Notes: a model not told the origin generated them from the sequence alone. Counted from the stretch's first letter, positions 1 to 9,555 are shown. The stretch is DNA of 14,316 nt from Porogramme epimiltina (GCA_900155495.1 FTLJ01000066.1:1-14316); one strand, 5' to 3'. A program made the numbers and translations.

Positions 1-339
1 CGCGCGAGAAAAAAACGCACTTTCCGTAAGTTTCTGAATCTTGCCGTAAAATGCGACCAACCTGGCCGCGAAATCTTCCGCAAATTCCCGCAATGGGCCG
101 GTTCGCCCACCAAGAGCCCATCAGGACGAGAGTCGAACGGGGGATGTTATAAAACATTCTGTATTACTACTGTTATCTAACAAATACTACACTTCTGCTC
201 TTCAATAGGATAGTCAATAAACACAAGACGAGCCGCGAACAACGAAAATACAATCACACGTAAACGAACAGCAAACATAAGTACACGTACAGCAGACCGC
301 GCACACGATCCGTCTCGAGCGAGTGAAACGCCTACCACA
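1..339. other. Downstream flank / 3' UTR of the Set3-like gene
   Basis: No gene is recognised here. On the minus strand just past the stop codon, the sequence is rich in T and in GTGTATTT-like words from about 335 down to 180, as expected for a fungal 3' UTR and polyadenylation region. I see no perfect AATAAA on the sense (minus) strand. The first 95 bases carry five CCGYAA-like words (see findings). Confidence 0.5.
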
Positions 340-3300
340 TCACCTCCCCCACGAGCCACGTCCACGCCCCCTCGACGGCCCCGGGATCCACGCCCGTTCG
401 CCATCGCGCTCGCGGCCCCAATCGCGCGACGGCCGATCACGGTCGGCGGAGGGACCGCGCGGCGCAAAGTACGGCGCGTTCTGGCCCCCACCGCCGCCAC
501 CATACATCGACATCGACGGCGCGCCGTACGCGTTCTCGCGCAGCGCGCGCGGCGCACTAGGCACGCCACGCGACGAGCTCGTGTTGCGCGCAAACTGAGC
601 GGCTGGATGAAGTGGCCGGCGAGCCGACGGCGGAGGAGAGCGTCGCGGCGGGGACATCCCGGCCGGGTTGTACGACGAGCGCGAATGCGTTGACAAGGTG
701 TGCGAGCGGGGCGCGAGAGGTGGCGGCTTCGGAGGAGGCGGGCTAAAGATCTCCCCGTCTTCATGCGACTGTTGTGAAACAGACATGGCCAGCGGGGGGG
801 AGGCTTTCGGCGACGTGTGGGGGGCGACGGGGGCCGGACTAGACGGACGGACACTGGAGCGTGAGGGAGAACGTTTGCCTAGCGGCGCTACGATGTCGTG
901 GGGCAGGGCCTCGTCCAGAGCCTCCTGCTTCGTTTCCAAAGACTCCAAAGGTGGAACGCTATAGGTGTCTTCGACGCTACTCGATAAATGTTGGTCATTG
1001 AGCGGCGGCGGCGGATCGAACGGTACTTCCGAAATCGGAGGCGGCAGCGGCGGAGCAGAGTTGGCATCGGATGCAGAAGGCTGAACCTCTGGAACTTCTG
1101 CTAGCTGCTGCGCCGTCTCACGGTCATCGTCTCCGCCCATCTTCACATCCACGAGAGCCTGCGTATCGCCCATCCTCATATCCTCGTCATGTTCTCCCGT
1201 GTTCGCGTCCGACGTCGATGCCGGTTCGGCTTCTTCATCCGCCGCAGCCTTCTCCGGTGGGTCCCCGCTGGGGAGCTCGTGGTGGTCGACCTCGTGCAGC
1301 GGCGCATCAGCTGTAACCTCAGGCGAGGTCACGGCTGTGCGTACCATTTCCTCCTTCTCCCGTTCAAGCTGCTCTTCGCGCTGCTTCTTCTTCCTCATCG
1401 CAAAGTCTTTGAGAGACAGCTTCACCTTGGGCGGCGCTGGGGGCTCAGCCGGTTGCGCTGCGGGTACAGGCTCGGAGTGTGGTAAATTTGGCGACTCCGG
1501 CGAATGAGTGGATGGGTCTCCGGATGGTTGTTCGGCTTCCAGTTGCGAATCAGCCGCCGGCGCGGGGGAGCTCGAAGGAAGGGCCACAGGGACATCCATA
1601 GGAGACGGCGCTTCTGACGCAGCCGACGGTTGACGTTCCGGCTCTAGCCTTTGATCAGCGGGGGTCATCGGAGATGAGAGTAGTAGTGACAGTGAAGGCG
1701 GGAGCGGCGTAGGTGCAGTTCCCGGAGAAGATAAAGATCTATGCGAGGCCGCCGGTGACGACTCCGGAGCTGACGGGTGCAGAGTAGCCATTAACGTGGA
1801 AGGGGTGGACGGCAGAGGAAGAGACACGAGAGGCGATTGAACGGCGAGGGGACTAGCAGGAGGCAGGTCGCGAACAGTGATAGGGCTGGGCTGGTCCACG
1901 AGCATTGCATCACTGGAAACCTCCAAAACCGGAATGTCGGGTTTGACGTTGGAATCTACGTCCATGGACTGGTCGGAGACGAAGATGGGCTCGGGGATGG
2001 GGTGCTGTGGTTCGCCAGGAGGGTCGGGCGGGAGGTCAGGAACCAGCGCGATTGGTGTAGCCGGCGGAGGCGGTGTCGATGCTGCATCGGAGAGTGGAGC
2101 CTCGCGTATAACCGGCGAGGACAGAGAAAGGTAAGCGACGCCGGGCGAGTGTGCCGAATCGGACGACTTGACACGCTGGATACTATCGCCTCGGTGCAGC
2201 GACGGCTTGAGGACGGGTTCGTCGCGTTCTGACCCTGTTGCTGGGGTGCCAGGACGGGTGGACTTGTTACTTGCCACATCTGACTCCCTATCCTTCCCTG
2301 TAGCTTTCTTATCCTTCTCTGTTGCCTTTTCCTTGCCCTTGCCCCTCGCCTTGGTCACCTTGGCTGCTTTCGTGGCTTTGGCGTCGACCTGGGAAGTGGA
2401 AGCAGCAAGAGTTGGACGTCGCGGCTTGCGTGCAGTAGGTTTCGAGGTTTTGGATCCCCGGGTTGAAGAGGACTTCGACGCAGAGGCGGAGGTGGAGGAG
2501 ACCGTGACATTACCCTTCGAAGTCGAGGGGATATTATGTGAATTATTAGGATTAGGCGAAGATAGAGACTCGGGGCAAGAGGACGAGACAGCGGAAGGAG
2601 CGGGGATGACGGGTGACAGCAAGGACAGTTTGGAAAACGGCAACGAGGGTGACGTGAGACTCTCCGGGGGCAGTGGCTGGCCTGTGGAGCCCTCACGCGA
2701 CCCATTGTTAGGTGTCAAAAGCGGCGGAGGGGTGTGAGAAGGTGGAATGGGAGGCGGAGGCATATCTCGGGAGTCTACAGACAAAACCAGTGAGCTAATG
2801 CGTGCGACGGGGATAGAACAAACCAACGTACCAAAATATGATTCCTCTTTGACCCCATGCTGCCCGGTTCCATGGTCCGCCATAGGTGTATCGACGTCCA
2901 TATCAGGCCCAGGTTCTCGATGACTGTTCCGGTCGCGTAGTCGAGCAGCATTCTTAGCGATCCAGGCTTTACGCATCTTGGGAGGCAGTCGCGATTCGGG
3001 GACAGGCGTATCGACTTCCATGTCATCAGTCGACGCTCCTGAAACTTGACGAGAACGAGGTTCACCTGAAGAGCAATAAGCAAACGTGTTGGAAGCAAAG
3101 ACAGCAACTCACTATGCGAGGTTCCCTCATCAGACTCGCATATGTCGACGTCCGCATCGGCCCGAGCCTTTCCTTTCTTGTCCTTGCCTCTCTTTCTTGA
3201 ACTGGGAGGAACGGCCAAGCTATCGGGGAATGACACCTTGCGTCCCGTCGCATCGGAGTACAAGCGAGATGGGCCCGCCTCTGACGACGGCGACGGCAGG

Positions 3301-4935
3301 ACCAACTCCACGCCACCCATGCCACCTGACGAAGGTATGCGCTCCCGTGTGCGGAAGCCTCGTTCGATGCCGACTAGAGGTCCCAAGTCAATCGGACTCT
3401 CGCCGGTATGCTCGGGCCTTCCGCGAGCCTTCGTGGAACTCTTCTCCTTCACAAATTGGGACGGCGGAGAAGGAGAGGGCGTGAGAGGTGTTTGGTTCTC
3501 GACAAACTCGGTGATGCGTGTGAGGACGCAGTCTCGGGCCTTGGCACCACAGGCGCATGTCGTGAAGGTCGAGGAGAGGGTATGGAGCATAGTGGTCAAC
3601 TGGTTGCGGATGTGTTGCAGGTGGTGGGGACTACGTAAAGCGCTGCGAATGAGTGTAAGTTCTGGTGAGAAAAAGTAGTACGCACGGAAACGTAAACGGG
3701 CTCTGAATCAACGCAGGGAGATTGTGCATGACATTCCCATCATCCCATTCCCAGCCAAGCACAACTTCCTCATTGGCCTTAAGGTCACGGAGGGCGAAGA
3801 TGCCAAACGAAATTGCATCGTCTTCGTCGGACTTGGCGTTCCGGCTGGACTGGCAGAAAATAGGGCGGAGAACAGCGTTGGGTCTGCAGCCGCTGCGGAC
3901 GAAACGAGACTGGTCCCCGGTGATTCGAGCATCCAATGCGACGTCGAGAGGAGGGCCGAAAAGGTGGACGTATGGCTTGGGCATGCCGAGATGGGCGTAG
4001 GCGTTTAAGGGGTCGCGGAGGTAGGCGGCAGTGGGTATGATCGTGGAAGGGTATGGGGCGATGAGTTTGGAGGAAGAGATGGGTTTGGTGGCATGAACGG
4101 CATAAGACGGCGGAAGTACGGATGCGTTGCCGCTGACGAACATAGACATGAAAGAGGATGGAGAGGTGGGAACAGGTTGTATGGCGATGTGAGGAGGGTG
4201 GCTGAGAGCGTCGGGGGTGAGACGGGTGGGGGTAGTGTCTCCTGGGGTCATAGAAGGGGGTGAAGGTGAGATAGCGGAAACACCACGCCAATCCGCGGCC
4301 ACTCGACGGAGGCGGTCGCGAGTGTCGTCCTGGGGGATGAGGTCCTTTGTGATGGGGACGTAGGAATGAGTCCAGGGTTCGTCGATGTCAACATGCTCAT
4401 CCTCATGGGAAGGATGGGCCGCGACGTTGATGGAGGCCCGCCTTTTGCGCTTGTTTGGAGCCCCATCGGGTGCGGGTGCGGCGGGTCTACGAGGCTTGCG
4501 CTCGACGCCGGGACTTGGCCTACGCTTGGGGGCACCGGCGATGGCCTGGCGCTGGCGAGCCCTCTGGAGTCGGACGGCGCGGTCCCTGTCGACGGCACGA
4601 GGGTCGCAGATCCAACAGACCCACTCCTCAGGGACGCTGTTGTCTGCGATGTTGAAGCAGGCGGCATGGCACCAGCGGCCACACTTGTCGCAGGCGATTG
4701 AGAAGCCGTCGTCGTATGTGAAGCCGCAGATGCAGTTGATGGACTCGGTGCTAGAAGCATTGGTTTCGGACGGAGGTGTTGGAGGGGGCAAGGGGGCGGG
4801 ATGGTGGGCGTTGCGGTCGGAGGGGGCAGGGGAGGCGGAGGGCTTGCGCTTTGCAGGGATGGTGGAGGGAGGGGCGGCGATGAGACCGAGCAAGCCTAGC
4901 GCAGCCTCAGCCTCTTCGTTGGCATCGTTGGGCAT
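340..4935 (-). CDS. SET3: Set3-like PHD finger and SET domain chromatin protein (4 exons)
   Basis: Likely the scaffold subunit of a Set3-type histone-deacetylase complex in the nucleus. Minus-strand exons are 4935-3686, 3642-3113, 3065-2832 and 2774-340; they splice in frame to 1482 residues ending at TGA. A Cys4-His-Cys3 PHD finger lies at about residues 68-110 (C68, C70, C82, C85, H90, C93, C107, C110). The SET domain spans about 280-415, with RFVRSGCRPNA at 344-354 and LGWEW at 393-397, followed by a Cys-rich TTCACG segment near 446. The canonical NHS catalytic motif is replaced, as in Set3/MLL5/UpSET, so a non-catalytic reader role is likely (family knowledge). The C-terminal two thirds is Pro/Ser-rich and probably disordered: a Lys-rich stretch at about 775-834, a charged helix KVKLSLKDFAMRKKKQREEQ from about 1120, and an RG-rich end. 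The start at 4935 (MPNDANEEAE) has G at -3. An in-frame ATG at 5160 would add 75 low-complexity residues and is less likely. Confidence 0.9.
2775..2831 (-). other. Intron 3 of the Set3-like gene (stop-free, length divisible by 3)
   Basis: Minus-strand intron of 57 nt with donor GTACGT, branch-like CTCAC and acceptor CTGTAG. Splicing joins KEESYF to DSRDMPPPP across a split Asp codon (G/AC). The intron has no in-frame stop and its length is a multiple of three, so a retained transcript would still encode the full tail with 19 extra residues. Confidence 0.8.
3066..3112 (-). other. Intron 2 of the Set3-like gene
   Basis: Minus-strand intron of 47 nt with a perfect donor GTGAGT, branch-like CTTAT and acceptor CTTCAG. 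It splits a Ser codon (A/GT). Splicing joins DEGTSH to SEPRSRQVSGASTDD and continues into the MEVDTPVPE reading frame, which would otherwise be out of phase with the SET exon. Confidence 0.88.
3643..3685 (-). other. Intron 1 of the Set3-like gene
   Basis: Minus-strand intron of 43 nt with donor GTGCGT, branch-like CTTAC and acceptor TCGCAG. It splits a Pro codon (CC/C) inside the SET domain, joining the stretch ending in QSPFTFP to ALRSPHHLQHIR. A second donor, GTTTAC at 3697, uses the same acceptor in the same frame. It would give a 55-nt intron and remove four residues (the FTFP stretch). The sequence alone does not settle which donor is used; GTGCGT fits the donor consensus better, while 55 nt is the more usual length. 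Confidence 0.75.
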
Positions 4936-6272
4936 GACATAGAAGGCCAGTTCACAGGCGGCAGAGGAGGGCAGCGGTGGAGGGAGGCGTAGAGCTGAGT
5001 GGGGGGAGAGTGCAGAGAGAGAAATGGAGGGAGGCCGGGGAGAGCAGAGGGAGGAAAGATATCTCGGGCGTCTATGCTGTCCCAGTTGAGTTTGCTGCCT
5101 CAGCAGCGCAAAGGCCATCGGCGCTTCTTCCCCACCTCCCTTGGCCACTGGCACTGTCATCGACCGACCACAACCTCCCCCGTGCCCGCCACGGCCTCCT
5201 CCGAACCTCCTCTGTCCTGCTAGAAACCACTTTCGCGGACCCGCCTCCTCTCCCTGTATACCCTGATCTTGCGGATATCCCGTGGTGCTTGTTACTCAAA
5301 CGCGAAGTCGGACACGGGCCTGCGCTCATTCTCAACTCAGTGTCCTTCGGTTGACGTTGATCAGAGGCTACGCACCGGGAGCTCAGACGACGTGGCCTGT
5401 TAGTGGCGTTGATAAACTCTGTCCGCTTCTGGGTCACTCTACAACCACGCGCAACTACAATGCCGGCATTCACTCCACCCGCTCGCAGTGTTCGTGCGAC
5501 CTTTGGGAGAGTGGCGCCTTGGAAGATTATAGAGCATCAAAACTGGAAGCCATACCCCTAAAAGGACCCAAATAAGTGCACCCTTCAACCTGAGAAGCAT
5601 CCATCTGAGCTGCACGAAGGAGCTGCGAATGACCAGGGTCAGTCAACCTCTTCCCGGATGTCGCTGATGGACACAAGGTCCGTCATCCTGCCAGTCATTC
5701 CCCCAGTATACTTTATCACCCGTGGTTGGTCATCACAAGTGCCGTTGCTAGTTCTCTCCGCTGAACCCGTCGGAATCATGCTAGGCCAAGGCTTTCACAC
5801 GTCTGATCGACACACGAAAGAGCCTTCGGCCGGCGATAACGCTCGGAACAACCACCGATGGGTATGCTCGCCATGTTGTAGTCTCCCTAATAATACACTT
5901 TGTGGTTCCGTTCACCTCGTCGAAATAAATTTTCGTTTTCGGTTTCTTCGGCTTGGAGATGACACACCAGGGTCTTCGTCACGGGCACAGCGCTCGGGCG
6001 CCACGCGCGACGACAAGGGAACAAGTATACGCAACGACGCACATAAGTCGGCCTCACGCTCTATTCAGAATGAGATATGTACACGGGGACCCTTACGAAA
6101 ATGAGTCGCGTTCGGAGGCGGGCAGCCTTGCCGCGTTGTGCCGCAGTGCGCCTGAAGAAGCGGGGTGGGCGTTGGGCGCTTGCATGCGCTTGTATCTTGC
6201 CCACTGACCACGACAATCTACATCGATTGTCAGCCCCCGTCAGTGCTTCCCCCGCGATGTGGCCCCCCTAAG
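4936..6272. other. Upstream / intergenic region between the Set3-like and PD-(D/E)XK-like genes
   Basis: This 1.3-kb stretch should hold the Set3-like promoter and 5' leader on the minus strand and the upstream sequence of the plus-strand gene. Open frames exist on both strands, but their translations are compositionally random and match nothing I recognise. AT-rich words at about 5888-5935, including ATAATACAC and AAATAAATTTTCG, are the only local base-composition signal. I see no clear TATA box at a useful distance from either start and no RNA gene. Confidence 0.4.
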
Positions 6273-6322
6273 TCCTTCGCCAATTCGCCACCGCTCCCCC
6301 CAACGCGTCCGAGAGTGACTTC

Positions 6323-6885
6323 ATGGGCCCATACAACAAACTTCTCTATACCCTCTTTCCTCCCGAGACCGATTTCGTGGTCGTACCGCAGTACATTCCC
6401 GATTCCCGAAATGCGGCCGACTTCATAGTCATGTTCGGGGTCTATCTCGAAAACAGGCCTGTTTTTATCTTGGAATTGAAACCCCCGAACCACTTGCAAA
6501 CTCACTCAAAGCGCCAAGCGGCGGACCTGCAGATCAGACAACGAATGGTCGATTTAGTTGGTCAGTGATTAGCTTGACGGAACAATACGCCTGGTGTACT
6601 GACTATGCCATAGTACGCTGTCCTAGTCCTCTAGACACGCTACACGCCGTCAGCGCGCTAGGAACCAAGTTGTGCTTCTACTCCCTAAGCACAAATGTAG
6701 AGCAAGTAGAGATCATCCCGGTCGCCATTCCGCACCACCCAACTCGGGTGACCGATACCGCGCCAGCCGACCGCTGGAACTACGATGTCTTGCAGCCAGA
6801 GGGAGAACAGCACCTCCTCGACGTTGTGACCGAGATCAAGGCTAAATGCGAAGATCTCGCATGTGGAAGAGCTCGAGGGGCTTAG
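6323..6885 (+). CDS. PD-(D/E)XK-nuclease-like hypothetical protein (2 exons; N-terminus unresolved)
   Basis: Exons 6323-6560 and 6614-6885 splice in frame to 169 residues. The fold core resembles PD-(D/E)XK enzymes: TDFVVVPQY (17-25), ADFIV with D33, then FILELKPP with E51 and K53, followed by the helix KRQAADLQIRQRM with Q70. The sequence continues as TLHAVSALGTKLCFYSL and ends RWNYDVLQPEGE...EIKAKCEDL. This block order matches a family of small, uncharacterised proteins that I recognise as widespread and multi-copy in Agaricomycete genomes; I know of no assigned biological role. The frame is open upstream from 6272 and reads APPNASESDF just before M1. That looks like family sequence, so the true start probably lies in an upstream exon or has been lost: an in-frame TAA sits at 6269-6271. 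It could be a decaying paralogue. Nuclease activity is inference only. Confidence 0.65.
6561..6613 (+). other. Intron of the PD-(D/E)XK-like gene
   Basis: Intron of 53 nt with donor GTCAGT, an exact CTGAC branch motif within TACTGACTATG, and acceptor CATAG. It carries an in-frame stop just inside (GGTCAGTGA). Splicing forms a Val codon (G/TA) and joins RQRMVDLV to RCPSPLDTLHAVSALGT, restoring the family-like block. The intact splice signals argue that this gene, or a recent ancestor, was expressed. Confidence 0.8.
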
Positions 6886-7694
6886 TCACGTATGTGGGAC
6901 AAGACGCGGCGTTGGGACCAATATGGGAACCCTCAATGTCATCACCCACGACACCCCGTTTGCCCGTACGCCCTCAATATGTTGCATATGGTACCTGATT
7001 GTAGCCGCGCAAGCGCGGATCCCCGACTCCGTCTTGGGTGGCACTCTGTGCTGTCAGTGCACGCATGACACTCCGATAAGTACTCGCTTTCCAATTATTC
7101 TTTGTGGTTGGTCGTTTGAGCATTCATCAAAATGCCATATGGTGCATACTGTAGCGAGGACATATGCAAGAATGCTAGTCTTGCAACGTCCGCAAGTGCA
7201 GTCGCAAGTGAGCACTCGTCCGTGGCGTTGAGCTCAGACGTGGAGGATCTTGATGGGATGGTTCTTATGGACCCTCTGCTTACTACGTATACGCCGAGCC
7301 GGCAGGCGGCAGGATTGCAGCAAGCAGATATTGACTGCATGGTGAGAAACGCACAGTGCACCGCAGGCGGCCGACAAAATTTCTAGAGCAGAGACAGTTC
7401 GATGACAGTGAGAGAGAGGGGGCGACAGCATAACGAGGTAGCGGGCGTGCAATATTAATGGTATACCGTATGTGATGAGCGGACGAAAGCTTGAGAGTGG
7501 TGGGCAACGTCGGTCGACGAGAGACAAGTCTAACTTCAGGCACCCAAACATAGATGCGGAAGTCGATTAGGAAGGGTCCTATAAATGGCCACAGAGGAAG
7601 GGCTCTCAACCAACCAACGAGATTGGAATGACGCACTACGCTGGATTACAAGGCCAGCCAATCATAGCAAAAATACAACACAGGCTGTGGCGTT

Positions 7695-7725
7695 CCAGTG
7701 AGAAATCTCGTGCATCGCTCACTGG
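7695..7725. repeat. Inverted repeat, 8-bp arms and 15-nt loop
   Basis: CCAGTGAG at 7695-7702 is the exact reverse complement of CTCACTGG at 7718-7725. The right arm overlaps a second inverted pair, GCTCAC (7717-7722) and GTGAGC (7725-7730), so two alternative stems compete. Function unknown. Confidence 0.6.
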
Positions 7726-7879
7726 TGAGCCTCTCTCAGATCTCAGACCTAGTCTTCAAAAACCTCCTCCTGTTCGGAGTCGGGGATGCCATGTGTTGTA
7801 GAGTCACTCGGTGCCCGTTCTCGTAGCTATAGCAAGAGTTTTCGTCTAATAATAAGACCAAGACCTACGGGGTTAAGAA

Positions 7880-7916
7880 AAAAGGGTCGCATACAACTTG
7901 CATTCGCGACCCTTTT
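7880..7916. repeat. Perfect 11-bp hairpin with 15-nt loop
   Basis: The arm AAAAGGGTCGC at 7880-7890 is exactly mirrored by GCGACCCTTTT at 7906-7916 around a 15-nt loop. It lies in non-coding sequence, with an A-run before it. It could be a structured RNA element, a protein-binding palindrome or the relic of a small inverted-repeat element; the sequence does not decide. Confidence 0.7.
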
Positions 7917-9555
7917 GACCATTTCAACTAATACCTAACTACAAGTCTCTCCTCCCTACACAGATCTAAGCTAAGGCTACGCGGCTCGGAGAAGTACGTC
8001 GCCCCTCAACTGTGGCTGTCATTGCGTTATCGTCATGGGCTATTTGCGGAGGAACAGCCAATCTGCTGCCAGAGCTATCTGTCAGCCGCGCGGAGTCAGG
8101 GTGTAAGTGCCATGTACGGCGGGCGGAAACAAGCTAGAGACACGAGGACGAAGGAGCGGAGCGAAAGTGCGGGGGTGGCGGTGCCACTGGCACGTACGGA
8201 CGCGTACGACAGCAGGTGACCGCGTCGCGAGGCGTGCATGGGAGCCAACACGAAGGAACGAAACCCTATCGCGGAACAATCGTGGAGCGGTGGGAGATGA
8301 GAGAAGAGACAGGGACCGTCTATACAGTCCCGAGGCGGAGATGCGTTGCGTCGAGGGGAGGGGGGTATGGAGATGCGGGTGGTCTAGACGCTGATAGCGC
8401 GGAAGCCCCCTGCGCTCGCCGCCTGTCGTTCTATCGTTCCAATCGACCCGGATACCTAACGCCAATTCAATCGCGTCCCGACCGCGCGCATAGAGTCCGG
8501 GGACTAAGACTGTGTCATGTGGAAGAAGAACAGCGTTAATCACCGTCGGCGTGGTACTACCGTACAAATATACGCACACCACGACGCTCACGTGCAGCCC
8601 TTCGAGCAGCCATGCTCGCCGACCGCGACAGTCTCCCAAGTATCTCCCGGCATTTGCGTGCGTAGATTGTAGATCGAGGCGTCGATATCGGGTGACGTGC
8701 GCCGCGGGCAGCGCAGGCCGACGTTTGATCAACCCACGCGCGCCGTACGTACTGCGCGCACAACATCACAGTTCTGAGATGCACCCCCCTGCGCGCTGCG
8801 CCGTCCGTCAACAGCGCTGTAGCGTATTCAAATACAGGCCACTGCGCAGGCGGACGCGCACATAGGCTGCGGACTTCATGTACGCGGTATATTGGTGCTA
8901 CGGCGCGCCTGGCAGCGTGATAATGAGACCCAGGTCTGCGTCGGACTCGGAGGCGAGCCCGCGGGACGCTGGCGGCTGGGGTGCAAGCAGGAAAACATAC
9001 GTCTGGATATTGGAATTAATGTGGCGCTTCAGAGCCCGACATAACATGGAGGCGATCATGGCGCTGTACGCCGGCAACAGGCGAGCAGCGAGCTGGACAA
9101 TGATGCAGAGCCAAGTCAGGGACGTCACCGTGAAGACGCGTTCGGAGCGGCTCCCGAGGCTGCGTACCTCGCCATCCGTGCGCAGCGAGACGCGGCACAG
9201 CTTCGACGTGTCTGTGGTGGCATCACAGACCGAAGCCGATGGGCTCTTCAAGGCGCGTCCGAGGAGAGACCCTGGTCTGACGCCCTTCACCGACATCATT
9301 GCGGACGTGCGCAGCGGCCTGCTGCGAGTATATGAGATGAATGACTCTGCACCGTGGCTCGCCACCCCGACCATTATCGCTCCGATCGCGACTCGACCTC
9401 GGACAGCGACGCGCACAGTGAGCATCCCCCGCCCCCTGAGGCCTGAGGGCCCGGCGGACGCGAGACTGACGGCCGGGCGGACAGATCACCCGCTAACCCC
9501 ACCGGAACCCCCGCACCGCACCGCACCACACGCACCCACCGAGCCGCACATAGCA

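Larger units (their letters stand above)
6886..9555. other. 2.7-kb region without a confident gene
   Basis: The open frames here are short and overlapping, and none shows a domain I recognise. What can be seen: a TATAAATG word at 7580 followed by a 57-codon frame from 7628; two hairpins at 7695-7725 and 7880-7916; a tandem TCTCAGA pair at 7734-7747; and a palindrome-rich stretch at 8181-8208. The segment to about 8 kb is less GC-rich than the region after 9.4 kb. From 8878 one plus-strand frame stays open into the next gene, but its composition does not look coding. Confidence 0.4.

Noticed and set aside
120..145. GAGTCGAACGGGG, resembling part of a tRNA T-arm on either strand
   Set aside because: The flanking bases do not form a five-pair T stem, and no D-arm, anticodon arm or acceptor stem can be placed.
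323..2737. Plus-strand frames across the Set3-like tail (for example 2168-2737)
   Set aside because: They are antisense shadows of the low-complexity tail; the minus-strand reading fits a spliced frame running from a PHD-SET domain.
5658..6104. A 148-codon plus-strand frame upstream of the PD-(D/E)XK-like gene
   Set aside because: Composition looks random, nothing resembles the missing N-terminus of the neighbouring family, and no splice pair links them convincingly.
7132..7386. An 84-codon plus-strand frame with a mildly acidic, protein-like composition
   Set aside because: No family, no splice context, and opposed by minus-strand frames of similar length; kept only as a weak possibility.
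8181..8208. GTGCC...GGCAC and CGTACG...CGTACG palindromes
   Set aside because: Arms are only 5-6 bp and made of common GC-rich words; expected by chance at this composition.
8082..8732. A 216-codon minus-strand frame
   Set aside because: No recognisable domain and opposed by several plus-strand frames; start and end show no supporting context.
4936..9555. A transposable-element relic in the less GC-rich middle of the window
   Set aside because: No transposase, reverse transcriptase or integrase remnants, no long terminal or inverted repeats, and no target-site duplication could be found by eye.
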